This document shows positions 24,507 to 32,308 of a stretch of DNA of 40,970 nt, piece after piece. Source of the DNA: Elusimicrobia bacterium RIFOXYD2_FULL_34_15 (GTDB lineage Bacteria > Elusimicrobiota > UBA8919); contig MGVS01000023.1 in assembly GCA_001800605.1 (NCBI GenBank), positions 1 through 40,970 of the forward strand, in the 5' to 3' direction. The position numbers and the translations under genes are program-made. The notes under the pieces were generated by a model. It made no database searches, was not told where the DNA came from, and was given only the letters and a program-made list of their open reading frames with translations. Position 1 is the first letter of the stretch; the number at the start of each line of letters is the position of its first letter.

Positions 24507-25484
24507 CTATAACCAATTATTGTAAAGATACCAATTATATGTAATTTTTATTCCTTCTTCAAGCGAAATCTTTGGATTATATTTAAAATCTTTTTTTGCT
24601 TTTTCAGTAGAAAAAAGCCAACTGTCTTGTTTTATTTCGTTCAATTTGTCAAAAGAAATAAGCGCAGGTTCATTTTTAATTTTTGAAAAAATTTCAGAAA
24701 AAAATGCCGAAACGTAAAAAACAAATTTTGGCAATTTTAATACTTTTGTTTTAGGATTTATTATTTTTATTAAAATCTCGCCTAGATTCTGCCAAGAATA
24801 AATTGTATCATCACCGATAAAATATGTCTGGCCTTTTGTATTCTCCGACTCGGCTGCAGAAATTATTCCGTCAACTATATCTGATACATAACATATATTT
24901 ATCAGTTTTTCTTTTTGGGGCAAGAAAAAAAGGCCTTTTTTTACCTGTTCAAAAAAAACAAAAACATCTTTATCGCGAGGTCCGTAAATTGCAGGTGGCC
25001 TTAAAATAACTACCGGCAGTTTGTCCTTGAATTTTAATGTTTCTATTTCACCAAAAAGTTTGGATCTGCCATATTCAGATACAGGGTTCGGTGTTTCAGA
25101 TTCTATTTTTGGTTTTTTATTTACCGAAGGCCCTGCAGCTGCCTGAGATGAAACATAAACAAATTTTTTTACATTCCGATTTTTTTCAAAGACCGCTTCT
25201 ATTAAATTTTTAGTTCCGTCAGCATTTGTTTTAGCAAGTTCTTTAGTATTTTTTGCCCTGACTAATCCCGCTAAATGAAAAACATAATCAACATCTGATA
25301 CAATATTATAAAGACATTCTTTAGATACGCAATCGCCTTTGACAACTTCGCATTTAATATTATTTAGCCATCTGGGATTATTTGGATTTCTTACAAGACA
25401 TTTTACGGAATAACTTTTTTTTATTAACGCATCTACCAGATGGCTTCCTAAAAATCCGGTACCGCCAGTAACAAGCACTTTCAT
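24507..25484 (-). CDS. Extended SDR: NAD-dependent epimerase/dehydratase family
   Basis: This 325-residue protein is an extended short-chain dehydrogenase. TGGTGFLGSH binds the dinucleotide, DVDYVFHLAG is the family block, VYVSSQAAAGP leads to the catalytic YGRSK (YxxxK), and LRPPAIYGPRD follows. The C-terminal half is substrate-specific and not diagnostic; relatives act on nucleotide sugars, flavonoids or sterols. GAGGAG lies about 12 bases before the ATG, a long spacing. It lies upstream of asd, but a functional link is not obvious. Confidence 0.88.
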   Translation of the reverse strand: MKVLVTGGTGFLGSHLVDALIKKSYSVKCLVRNPNNPRWLNNIKCEVVKGDCVSKECLYNIVSDVDYVFHLAGLVRAKNTKELAKTNADGTKNLIEAVFEKNRNVKKFVYVSSQAAAGPSVNKKPKIESETPNPVSEYGRSKLFGEIETLKFKDKLPVVILRPPAIYGPRDKDVFVFFEQVKKGLFFLPQKEKLINICYVSDIVDGIISAAESENTKGQTYFIGDDTIYSWQNLGEILIKIINPKTKVLKLPKFVFYVSAFFSEIFSKIKNEPALISFDKLNEIKQDSWLFSTEKAKKDFKYNPKISLEEGIKITYNWYLYNNWL

Positions 25485-25597
25485 ATTTTAATCATTCTCC
25501 TCTGCCAAGTGCCCGTGGATTACTGCCGGGATGAAGTTATATATTATCTTGTCTACATCAAAACTATACAGAGCGGCTTCGGAAGATTTTAGCTTTG

Positions 25598-25627
25598 ATA
25601 TCTCACATTTTCATGTGATAAGCTTCA
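25598..25627 (-). other. Hairpin at the 3' end of the HAMP-like gene
   Basis: On the minus strand AGCTTATCACAT and ATGTGAGATATCAAAGCT pair around a GAAA loop, right at the stop codon. No T run follows, so it is not a standard intrinsic terminator; it may stabilise the transcript end. Confidence 0.4.
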
Positions 25628-26038
25628 TTTTTTTATGGTAGATTTACTAATATATTCATTTATTACTTCCACCAAATCAGCCAGTTCATCACCTTTTCTT
25701 AAAAATATTTTTTTACTAGTATCTCCGGTCTCTAAAATTTCTTTCAGCTGTTTTTTAATCTTGAAGATTGGCCCTGCAATTTTATGAGAGATATAGATAG
25801 AAACAACCCCAATAAACAACGCGTAAACTGTTCCATTAACAATCAGCCAAAAATGTATTTGTTTTATTTGTTCTCCAACAGCAGAGGTTAATAAATTAGG
25901 TATCGCGAGATTGATAGTTAAATATGTATGATATTCCACTAAAAGAAGCATGAATATTAAAACCCCGCTTATGATAAACGCATATTTTAATTGCAATTTT
26001 TTGTTAACGAGAATTATCCTTCTTCTGAATTCAGCCAT
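25625..26038 (-). CDS. Small two-TM membrane protein with a HAMP-like segment
   Basis: From ATG 26038, set by AAAGGAGG six bases upstream, the protein has 137 residues. A basic N-terminus (MAEFRRRIILVNKKLQLKY) precedes TM1 (AFIISGVLIFMLLLVEYH). A short outside loop is followed by TM2 (WLIVNGTVYALFIGVVSIYIS), and SHKIAGPIFKIKKQLKEI continues into a HAMP-like amphipathic region ending DELADLVEVINEYI. There is no output domain. The ORF track extends upstream into the pilZ gene without support. It follows the PilZ gene by 31 bases and may relay a membrane signal with it. Similar small HAMP proteins occur in anaerobes, but no named function is known to me. Confidence 0.7.
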   Translation of the reverse strand: MAEFRRRIILVNKKLQLKYAFIISGVLIFMLLLVEYHTYLTINLAIPNLLTSAVGEQIKQIHFWLIVNGTVYALFIGVVSIYISHKIAGPIFKIKKQLKEILETGDTSKKIFLRKGDELADLVEVINEYISKSTIKK

Positions 26039-26069
26039 ATTAAGCCTCCTTTTCCAATTAAAAAATAAT

Positions 26070-26426
26070 TTAATGCTTAATTGCGGTTTTTTCTTCTTCT
26101 TCCAACTTATTTTCAATAAAATGTTTCAATATAAACTTGCTTATAAAACCTATTTTAGAGAATTGCACTCCGTAAAAATATGAATTTTTATCTTTATATT
26201 CCCATACAATATGTCCAACAGCTTTAATATTTTTTTTGCTTGGCAGAAGAAACGAAAATTTGCATTCATCGCCTATTCCTATCGCTGCTTCGGTTTCAAC
26301 GGCCAATCCGCCAAGACTTATATTTTTAATTAACCCTTTATACAAAGTTCTCTGTATCGTTATTACTAAAATATCAACACCTGCATTATAGGAAACTCTT
26401 TGATGCTTCCTTTGCTCAGCAAACAT
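26070..26426 (-). CDS. PilZ-domain protein (candidate c-di-GMP receptor)
   Basis: This 118-residue protein is a stand-alone PilZ domain. RKHQRVSY at about 6-13 is the RxxxR motif and NISLGGLAVE at about 35-44 is the D/NxSxxG motif, the two c-di-GMP-binding elements. GHIVWEYKDKNSYFYGVQFSKI is the typical last strand pair. A strong promoter places its -10 only six bases before the ATG and no Shine-Dalgarno exists, so the mRNA is probably leaderless. It is followed by the small HAMP-like gene. The type IV pilin gene nearby makes a motility or adhesion target possible, which is inference. Confidence 0.88.
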   Translation of the reverse strand: MFAEQRKHQRVSYNAGVDILVITIQRTLYKGLIKNISLGGLAVETEAAIGIGDECKFSFLLPSKKNIKAVGHIVWEYKDKNSYFYGVQFSKIGFISKFILKHFIENKLEEEEKTAIKH

Positions 26427-26432
26427 ATAAAT

Positions 26433-26460
26433 ATTATAAGAAAAAAATCGAATAAGTCAA
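26433..26460 (-). promoter_or_regulatory. Promoter for leaderless pilZ mRNA
   Basis: TTGACT (26460-26455), a 16-base spacer and TATAAT (26438-26433) lie just upstream; six bases separate the -10 from the ATG at 26426. Transcription would start at or next to the start codon. Confidence 0.75.
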
Positions 26461-26492
26461 TAAAAAAAGGCGGTTAAATATAACCAACCTTG

Positions 26493-26524
26493 TACTATCC
26501 CGCTATCTCACTATTGCACTATTT
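26493..26524 (+). repeat. Word-repeat element (CACTAT/CTATC type)
   Basis: TACTATCCCGCTATCTCACT followed by ATTGCACTATT is a run of CTAT-containing words with small changes. It lies between pilZ and tRNA-Arg(TCG). Confidence 0.5.
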
Positions 26525-26527
26525 TTC

Positions 26528-26601
26528 AGGGTTCGAGGGGAATTGAACCCCTAACCTAACGGTTCGAAGCCGTTCGCTCTATCCAGTTGAGCTACGAACC
26601 C
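26528..26601 (-). tRNA. tRNA-Arg (anticodon TCG)
   Basis: The 74-base cloverleaf has acceptor GGGTTCG/CGAACCC, D stem GCTC/GAGC, anticodon stem AACGG/CCGTT with loop CTTCGAA (anticodon TCG), and T stem AGGGG/CCCCT with loop TTCAATT. The discriminator reads T, which is unusual for tRNA-Arg. CCA is not encoded. Confidence 0.95.
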
Positions 26602-26606
26602 AGATT

Positions 26607-26735
26607 TTATGAGTTATAGCGTTTTAGTGTTATTGGGTTATAGCGTTTTTCCGAAATTAAGTCATCGGCGAGCCTACCCAAATATCAGTAGTTGAAACTC
26701 TAAGAACTCTATGAACGCTAAAACTCTATAAACGC
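26607..26735. repeat. Word-repeat element (TATAGCGTTTTAG type)
   Basis: TGAGTTATAGCGTTTTAGTG and GGGTTATAGCGTTTTTCC on the left face AACTCTATGAACGCTAAAAC and TCTATAAACGC on the right. The same word appears in direct and inverted orientation, so a long imperfect hairpin can form between the fusion gene and the tRNA. Confidence 0.65.
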
Positions 26736-26740
26736 AACTT

Positions 26741-27793
26741 CTACCAGCCACTTATTAATTCGCCTTTTGTATCGGTATGAATACAATTTACAAAAGCCTT
26801 TCCTTGACTTGTTATGTAACCCCAATTTCCTAAATCAGTCGATGTGTCTCCATCATTAAAGTCATCCATATCTGCAGTATCAGTATGCCCCGATATGCCT
26901 AATTTTACCGTTGGCATCGAATTTACATATTTAGTTTGAAAAGGCCCGCTAATATTCATTATAGCGGCCGCATTTTGCGGATATTGAAATCCTTCGAAAT
27001 CACTATAATATAATGTTATAGCGCTTCTTAAATTACCGAGAGCTCCTTTAGTTGCTCCTTCTTTTGATTTTCTTATCATGTTTGCAAACTTAGGGATGGC
27101 TATTGCAGCAAGAAGTCCGATTATTGCAACAACTATCATTAACTCAATAAGGGTAAAACCTCTCTTTAAAGATAAAATCATTCTGCCAGGTAAAATAGCC
27201 GATGGCGGTATAAATTTTTCCATAATTTCTCCTTTTATTTCTTTAAAATCAGTCTTTGAGCTTATTTGTAAAATTAAAATACCGTCTTTTTTAAGAAAAG
27301 GCGAACATAGTTTTTCTATTCCAAATATTTTTGTTACCGCTCTTGCTGTTACTATATCCTGAGTCTTGGTATATTCCGGTTTATTGCTAATTTCCTCTGC
27401 TCGTCCGCATACTATTTTCGCTTCTATTTCAAGCCGCTTGCATAAATACCTTAAAAATTCCGTTTTCTTTTTTGAAGAATCTAACAGTGTCAAAGATATT
27501 TCAGGTAATACAATTTTTAAAGGTATACCCGGAAACCCCGCTCCAGTACCAATATCCGTTAAAACACATTGTTTTGTTATTTTCGATTTAATAACCGGCA
27601 CTATGCTCAGCGAATCTAAAAAATGTTTTTGAATTATTTCTTCGTCGGCCGCAGGGCCAATAAGATTAAATTTCGAATTCCATTCCTTTAACTCTTTAAG
27701 ATAAATTGAAAATTGTTCAAGCTGTTTTTGATTTAGTTCTATTTTTAAAATCTGTAACCCTTGCAAAAATATTTCTAACAATTTTGAATTCAT
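26741..27793 (-). CDS. rsmG: RsmG (16S rRNA m7G527 methyltransferase) fused in frame to a type IV prepilin
   Basis: Residues 1 to about 210 are a full RsmG: FNLIGPAADEEIIQKHFLDSL, the SAM site DIGTGAGFPGIPLKI, LLDSSKKKTEFL, CGRAEE, VTARAV, and a C-terminal LPGRMILSLKR in the place where RsmG normally ends. Without a stop the frame continues as a complete prepilin: GFTLIELMIVVAIIGLLAAI with cleavage expected after Gly212 and Glu at mature position 5, then a GspG/PilA-like helix (KEGATKGALGNLRSAITLYYSD) and a 138-residue mature pilin. An internal ATG at 27223 (residue 191, MEKFIPPSA) has a near-perfect AAAAGGAG five bases upstream and would yield a separate prepilin with a 22-residue leader. 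The fused chain may be cut by prepilin peptidase. The gene overlaps DUF2723 by ATGA. An assembly join between similar sequences is a possible artefact. Confidence 0.9.
   Translation of the reverse strand: MNSKLLEIFLQGLQILKIELNQKQLEQFSIYLKELKEWNSKFNLIGPAADEEIIQKHFLDSLSIVPVIKSKITKQCVLTDIGTGAGFPGIPLKIVLPEISLTLLDSSKKKTEFLRYLCKRLEIEAKIVCGRAEEISNKPEYTKTQDIVTARAVTKIFGIEKLCSPFLKKDGILILQISSKTDFKEIKGEIMEKFIPPSAILPGRMILSLKRGFTLIELMIVVAIIGLLAAIAIPKFANMIRKSKEGATKGALGNLRSAITLYYSDFEGFQYPQNAAAIMNISGPFQTKYVNSMPTVKLGISGHTDTADMDDFNDGDTSTDLGNWGYITSQGKAFVNCIHTDTKGELISGW
27229..27236 (-). promoter_or_regulatory. Internal ribosome binding site for the prepilin part of rsmG
   Basis: On the minus strand AAAAGGAG is followed by AAATT and ATG (27223-27221), inside the rsmG coding sequence. 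It is among the best Shine-Dalgarno sites in the window and is in frame with the prepilin domain. Confidence 0.7.
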
Positions 27794-29697
27794 TTTATTC
27801 CGCTTCCAGGTTTATTCAGTGATTTCATAGATTTAGATCTTTGGAGCTCCAATTTTTCTTGGGACATTTGAAGATTTTGTTTGATACCCTCATCATTAGG
27901 AGCATAATTAAGTGCATTTTGAAAATATTCGGCTGCTCTATTAAAATTACCTTGTTCCCAATACACAACCCCTAAATTGTTATATGCCTGGGAAAGCTCC
28001 GGATCTATTGAAATTGCCTTTTCAAAGAGCTTAATACTTCGATTATATATTTTTTTACCGCTAAACACAAGTCCCAGATTATTATAACCTGCAGAATAAT
28101 AATTAATAATTTGATGGGTAAAAAATCTTTTTTTTCCTGAAATACGAGGTTCAACATACAAATCAAATATTGTTTCATCTACCGCAGAATTACCATATAA
28201 AAGCCCTTTTGGCGAGACATTATAATTTCTAGGGATTTTACCTATATTATCCGAGTAAAACGGAAAACGATTGAAGTTGTATGATATAAGTGTATTTTCT
28301 AATTCCATACCTGATTTTATCTCATATTTTGGTAATATTTCCGGATGTTTCTCTTTTAATTGTTCGTAACCCCAAAATGTTTTATAAAATACGGCAAGTT
28401 TTATGTCTTTTCTTTTATTCAAGCATTCCTGCTGATATTTTAGCGTAAATGTTGTTGTGTCGTCCGGATTGTATAATATCGAATTAAATGGAAGTGTTTT
28501 TAATAAATCTTTTGAATAATCATATGCAATAAATTCATATCTTTTATCAAGATTTTTAATATTGAAACTAATCACTAAAACTAAGATTAAAAAAGCCAGG
28601 GCAATTGTATTTTTTAAACCTGCATGTTCACCTAATTTCAATAAAAAATTATAAATGCCTATTCCTATCCAAACTACGAAAATAATCAAAGGCATAATTA
28701 GATATGGTTCTAAAATGGGAAGTGATGTCTTGTCTTCCAACGGTAGATTTGATACTATAAAAAATATTGGCCCTGAAAAAAGCCAAAATAAAAAAAACAA
28801 CATAAAATTTTTCTTTTTAACGGTCCAGTAAATTCCAAAAATAAGGAATGGTATAACCCAAAAATCAAACTGTTGTACGGAAACTTTTAAAAAATTAAAT
28901 AAATTATTTACTATTGCGGAAATATCGGTAGTGGGGCTTTGTTCCGGGTGCAGCCGGATACTTCCATAGTCGGCCCGAGTTACTATTCTAACAAAATTTC
29001 TTAAGGACTTTGCCGGTTCGTCCCAATTTGCAACCGGATTTTGAGCCGACCTGACCGGCAGAAAAATATATACTGAAAAACCAAGAACAAAAAACAGCAT
29101 TAATTTTTTTATTAAGCTAAAATTTAGATGTATTTTCTTTTTTAAAATAAAATACAAAATCCCAGGTAAAAAAAGTATTAATGTTTGATGATTGCATAAA
29201 CCTAACCCAAAAACAAAAACAATAAACAATAAATTGTTTGTTAAAAATAAAAGACTGATCATCAAAATTGCAAAAAATGCATTCATTGAGTACATTTCTG
29301 AGACAATGCTCAATGACCACATTGACGAGGTAAATGCAAATATAAAAACACAAAGTGTGGAACATACTAAAATTAATAACCTTTTAGATTTATTAATTTG
29401 TTGTATTTGTTTTTCTCCTTCTGATAATAAATAGTTTAAAACATAAAACAATAAACTGCATGCCATTGCACCAAATACCGCACTCATTAAATTTATACGA
29501 TATGCAATATTTCCGAAAGGAATCACCAATGTGAAAATCTTTCCGAGCAGAACATATAGGGGATAACCTGAAGGATGTGATATTCCGAGTGTAAAAGCAG
29601 AAACTATCATATCCCCGCTATCGCGATACGGTGATATCGTGGGATACATTGAAAAAAGGTATACTAAAAATGTCAGATTATAGATTATGAAAAACAT
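27790..29697 (-). CDS. DUF2723 multi-pass membrane protein with C-terminal TPR repeats
   Basis: The 635-residue protein opens with YRDSGDMIVSAFTLGISHPSGYPLYVLLGKIF, the DUF2723 signature (an acidic loop motif like that of C-type glycosyltransferases), followed by about ten hydrophobic helices to about residue 400. A soluble region and two TPR units (YNNLGLVFSGKKIYNRSIKLFEKAISIDPE, AYNNLGVVYWEQGNFNRAAEYF) close the protein. DUF2723 proteins are thought to be lipid-linked-sugar glycosyltransferases, but no activity is established to my knowledge. Overlap with the RsmG-pilin gene raises the idea that it glycosylates pilin; that is inference. Confidence 0.85.
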   Translation of the reverse strand: MFFIIYNLTFLVYLFSMYPTISPYRDSGDMIVSAFTLGISHPSGYPLYVLLGKIFTLVIPFGNIAYRINLMSAVFGAMACSLLFYVLNYLLSEGEKQIQQINKSKRLLILVCSTLCVFIFAFTSSMWSLSIVSEMYSMNAFFAILMISLLFLTNNLLFIVFVFGLGLCNHQTLILFLPGILYFILKKKIHLNFSLIKKLMLFFVLGFSVYIFLPVRSAQNPVANWDEPAKSLRNFVRIVTRADYGSIRLHPEQSPTTDISAIVNNLFNFLKVSVQQFDFWVIPFLIFGIYWTVKKKNFMLFFLFWLFSGPIFFIVSNLPLEDKTSLPILEPYLIMPLIIFVVWIGIGIYNFLLKLGEHAGLKNTIALAFLILVLVISFNIKNLDKRYEFIAYDYSKDLLKTLPFNSILYNPDDTTTFTLKYQQECLNKRKDIKLAVFYKTFWGYEQLKEKHPEILPKYEIKSGMELENTLISYNFNRFPFYSDNIGKIPRNYNVSPKGLLYGNSAVDETIFDLYVEPRISGKKRFFTHQIINYYSAGYNNLGLVFSGKKIYNRSIKLFEKAISIDPELSQAYNNLGVVYWEQGNFNRAAEYFQNALNYAPNDEGIKQNLQMSQEKLELQRSKSMKSLNKPGSGIK

Positions 29698-29711
29698 TTT
29701 AATTATCTGCT

Positions 29712-29806
29712 GTTAATGATTACGAAAATTTTCCAAACAGATTCCGGGGATTAAAAGATAGGCTTTAATCTGTGTAATCACCTTTCAAAATCTGTGTAAT
29801 CGTTGT
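29712..29806 (+). repeat. TTTAATCTGTGTAATC family repeat, copy C
   Basis: ATGATTACGAAAATTTTCC, AGATTCCGGGGATTAAAAGA, GCTTTAATCTGTGTAATCAC and CAAAATCTGTGTAATCG occur in order, as in the copies at 3562-3650 and 6950-7047. It occupies the gap between mnmG and the DUF2723 gene. Confidence 0.7.
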
Positions 29807-29828
29807 TAACTATTATACAAAAAAAATA

Positions 29829-31586
29829 TTAATTTGTCGATTTGGCTTTTTGATAATGTTTCTTATCAAGCCAAACCATTAGTATACTAATATCGGCGGG
29901 AGTTACTCCTGAAATTCTTGATGCCTGTCCTATGGAAACAGGGAAAATCTGTTTCAACTTATACCTGCTCTCTGCTAAAAGGCCAGGAATTTTATCGTAA
30001 TCAATATTTATTGGGATTTTTTTATTTTCTATTTTTTTAAATTTCTCTACGTCAGAAATTTGCCTTTTTATGTATCCTGCATATTTTGTTTCTATCTCAA
30101 CTTCGCCTCTAACTTTTTCTAATGTCCAGGGTGATAAATCTTCGTTAAAATCTAAATTTTTAATTTGCACACATTCACGATATTTAACAAAATTTTTGTA
30201 AGTATTTTCATTAATCAACCCGTATTTATATCCATAATCCATTAAACGCAGGTCGGCATTATCCGCCCGTAAAATCAACCGGTATTCTGCACGGGAAGTA
30301 AACATTCTGTAAGGATCAAGAACACCTTTTGTTACTAAATCATCAATTAAAACTCCGATATATGCCTCGTCCCTGCCAAGGATAAGCGGCTCGATATTCT
30401 TTATTTTACTTACAGCGTTTATACTTGCAATTAATCCCTGCCCGGCCGCCTCTTCATAACCGGATGTACCGTTAATCTGTCCGGCAAAAAAAAGATTTCC
30501 GATTAGTTTTGTTTCGAGAGTCGGGTTTAATTGCGTTGGCTGACAAAAATCATATTCTATAGCGTAACCCGGTCTTATCATTTCACAATTTTCAAGACCT
30601 GAAATTGTCCTAAGCATTTCAACCTGAACATCATAAGGCAGGCTTGTGGCCAGTCCGTTACAATATACTTCTTCGGTATCATACCCTTCGGGTTCAAGAA
30701 AAATCTGATGTCTGCCTTTCTCAGGAAATTTTTTTACTTTATCTTCAATGGATGGACAGTATCGCGGACCTATGCCCTTAATCTGACCTGAAAACAAAGG
30801 TGCTCTGTGAAAATTTTTTGCTATTAATTGATGGGTTTTTTCATTTGTATAAGTAAGCCAGCAGGGAAGCTGTTGTTGATCAATTTTTTCTGTAAAATGT
30901 GAAAATGGTATTGGAGGATCATCGCTTGGCTGGGAAGAACATTTTGTATAATCAATACTTTTTCCATTTATTCTGGGTGGTGTTCCGGTTTTTAGACGTT
31001 TTATCTCAAATCCAAGTTTTTCCAGCGACCCGGAAAGATGCATCGCTGAGAATTCGCCTGAACGGCCCGAGTTGAACGTGGTTTCACCAATATGTATAAG
31101 TCCTTTGAGAAATGTTCCGGTAGTTACAATGATTGTTTTTCCGAAAAATTTTGTTGATGGTTTTGCTAATACACCGATTGCTTTATTATCATCTGTTAAA
31201 ATCTCGGTTACTTCTGCTTGTTTCAAAGAAAGATTATCCTGTTTTTCAATTGTATGTTTAATTGTAAATTGATATAGTTTCTTATCACATTGCGCGCGGG
31301 GCGATTGAACCGCAGGTCCTCTTGAACGGTTTAAAATTCTAAATTGCAGGCCTGTTCTATCGGCGTTTTTTGCCATCTCACCACCTAATGCATCAATTTC
31401 CCGGACAATCTGTCCCTTTGCAACACCGCCAATTGCTGTATTACAGGACATCTGAGCAATTGTGTCTGCATTTATAGTTAATAATAAAGTTTTAAGACCT
31501 ATACGCGCCGATGCCAAGGCAGCTTCGCAGCCTGCATGGCCTGCTCCAACAACAATAACATCAAATTTTTCGGGATATGTATACAT
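29829..31586 (-). CDS. mnmG: tRNA uridine 5-carboxymethylaminomethyl modification enzyme MnmG
   Basis: MnmG is the FAD enzyme that with MnmE modifies U34 of tRNAs. VIVVGAGHAGCEAALASAR binds FAD. The family blocks CNTAIGGVAKGQIVREIDALGGEM, RILNRSRGPAVQSPRAQCDK, TGTFLKGLIHIG and LKTGTPPRI are present, as is the C-terminal PADISILMVWLDK. ATG 31586 gives MYTYPEKFDVIVVG; the ORF track's TTG is three codons earlier. At 585 residues it is about 35 shorter than Escherichia coli MnmG, mostly in the C-terminal helical part. mnmE lies 3.4 kb upstream, separated by an envelope gene block. Confidence 0.96.
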   Translation of the reverse strand: MYTYPEKFDVIVVGAGHAGCEAALASARIGLKTLLLTINADTIAQMSCNTAIGGVAKGQIVREIDALGGEMAKNADRTGLQFRILNRSRGPAVQSPRAQCDKKLYQFTIKHTIEKQDNLSLKQAEVTEILTDDNKAIGVLAKPSTKFFGKTIIVTTGTFLKGLIHIGETTFNSGRSGEFSAMHLSGSLEKLGFEIKRLKTGTPPRINGKSIDYTKCSSQPSDDPPIPFSHFTEKIDQQQLPCWLTYTNEKTHQLIAKNFHRAPLFSGQIKGIGPRYCPSIEDKVKKFPEKGRHQIFLEPEGYDTEEVYCNGLATSLPYDVQVEMLRTISGLENCEMIRPGYAIEYDFCQPTQLNPTLETKLIGNLFFAGQINGTSGYEEAAGQGLIASINAVSKIKNIEPLILGRDEAYIGVLIDDLVTKGVLDPYRMFTSRAEYRLILRADNADLRLMDYGYKYGLINENTYKNFVKYRECVQIKNLDFNEDLSPWTLEKVRGEVEIETKYAGYIKRQISDVEKFKKIENKKIPINIDYDKIPGLLAESRYKLKQIFPVSIGQASRISGVTPADISILMVWLDKKHYQKAKSTN

Positions 31587-31592
31587 AAAGGG

Positions 31593-31627
31593 CAATTAAA
31601 AATTAAAAATGCAAAATTAAAAATTGT
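31593..31627. repeat. Word-repeat element (AATTAAAAATT type)
   Basis: CAATTAAAAATTAAAAATGC and AAAATTAAAAATTG are repeats of one AT word, partly palindromic, in the short gap upstream of mnmG. It may simply be AT-rich spacer. Confidence 0.4.
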
Positions 31628-31636
31628 TGTACAAAT

Positions 31637-32308
31637 TTATTTAACTTGAGTTTGTTTTTCTTCAAAATATATATTTAGGCCTTTAACGATTGCATCGGAA
31701 AGTTTTTTTATATATTCTTTATTCTTTAATAGTTTTTCGTCTTCCTGATTTGATAAATATCCAAATTCAACTAAAATTGTAGGTACTTTTGCAAATCTAA
31801 ATCCTACAAGTTCTTTTTTTTCAATACCATCAATAATTGCACCTGTTTTTCTTATTTCTTTTAAAACTATTTCGGCTAATTTCTTTGAATCTTCCTTGAA
31901 CCATAAAACTGAAATACCTCTTTTTTTACTGCTTACCGACCAATTACAATGTACACGAAGAAAAACATCGGCATTTTTCAAATTTGCGAATTCCGCCCGC
32001 GACTGATTATCATCACTCTGAGTTTCAGCTCTTCGCCAAAAATGATTTCGATCGCGTGTGAAATATGTTATCATATTATTTTTAATCAATTCTTTATTTA
32101 GAATTTCAGAAATATCAATTACTAGATCCAATTCTCTTGTCCCTAATTTGCTTTTACAGCCATAATTTACTATATCAGCTTGTGAATTCTTTGTAGCATG
32201 GCCGGGATCTAAAACAATTATCTTTTTTTGCAAGCCATCCGCATATAGAAAAATGCAGGAATTTATATAAAAAATTAAGGCAATGTATTTACGATTTTTA
32301 ATGCACAT
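31637..32308 (-). CDS. N-acetylmuramoyl-L-alanine amidase (Amidase_3)
   Basis: This zinc amidase cleaves the bond between muramic acid and the peptide stem in the periplasm. After a signal peptide (KYIALIFYINSCIFLYADG) the domain shows IIVLDPGH (His ligand), TRELDLVIDI (Glu ligand), FLRVHCNWS (His ligand) and PTILVEFGYLSNQED (catalytic Glu). The length of 223 residues is that of a bare catalytic domain without AMIN or SPOR modules. It overlaps the upstream lipoprotein gene by 34 bases, so the two are probably translated together, and the lipoprotein may anchor or activate it. Confidence 0.9.
   Translation of the reverse strand: MCIKNRKYIALIFYINSCIFLYADGLQKKIIVLDPGHATKNSQADIVNYGCKSKLGTRELDLVIDISEILNKELIKNNMITYFTRDRNHFWRRAETQSDDNQSRAEFANLKNADVFLRVHCNWSVSSKKRGISVLWFKEDSKKLAEIVLKEIRKTGAIIDGIEKKELVGFRFAKVPTILVEFGYLSNQEDEKLLKNKEYIKKLSDAIVKGLNIYFEEKQTQVK

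Noticed and set aside
27181-27183. Second internal ATG (residue 205, MILSLKRGF) as the pilin start
   Set aside because: It would give a short typical leader but has no Shine-Dalgarno, whereas the ATG at 27223 has a near-perfect one.
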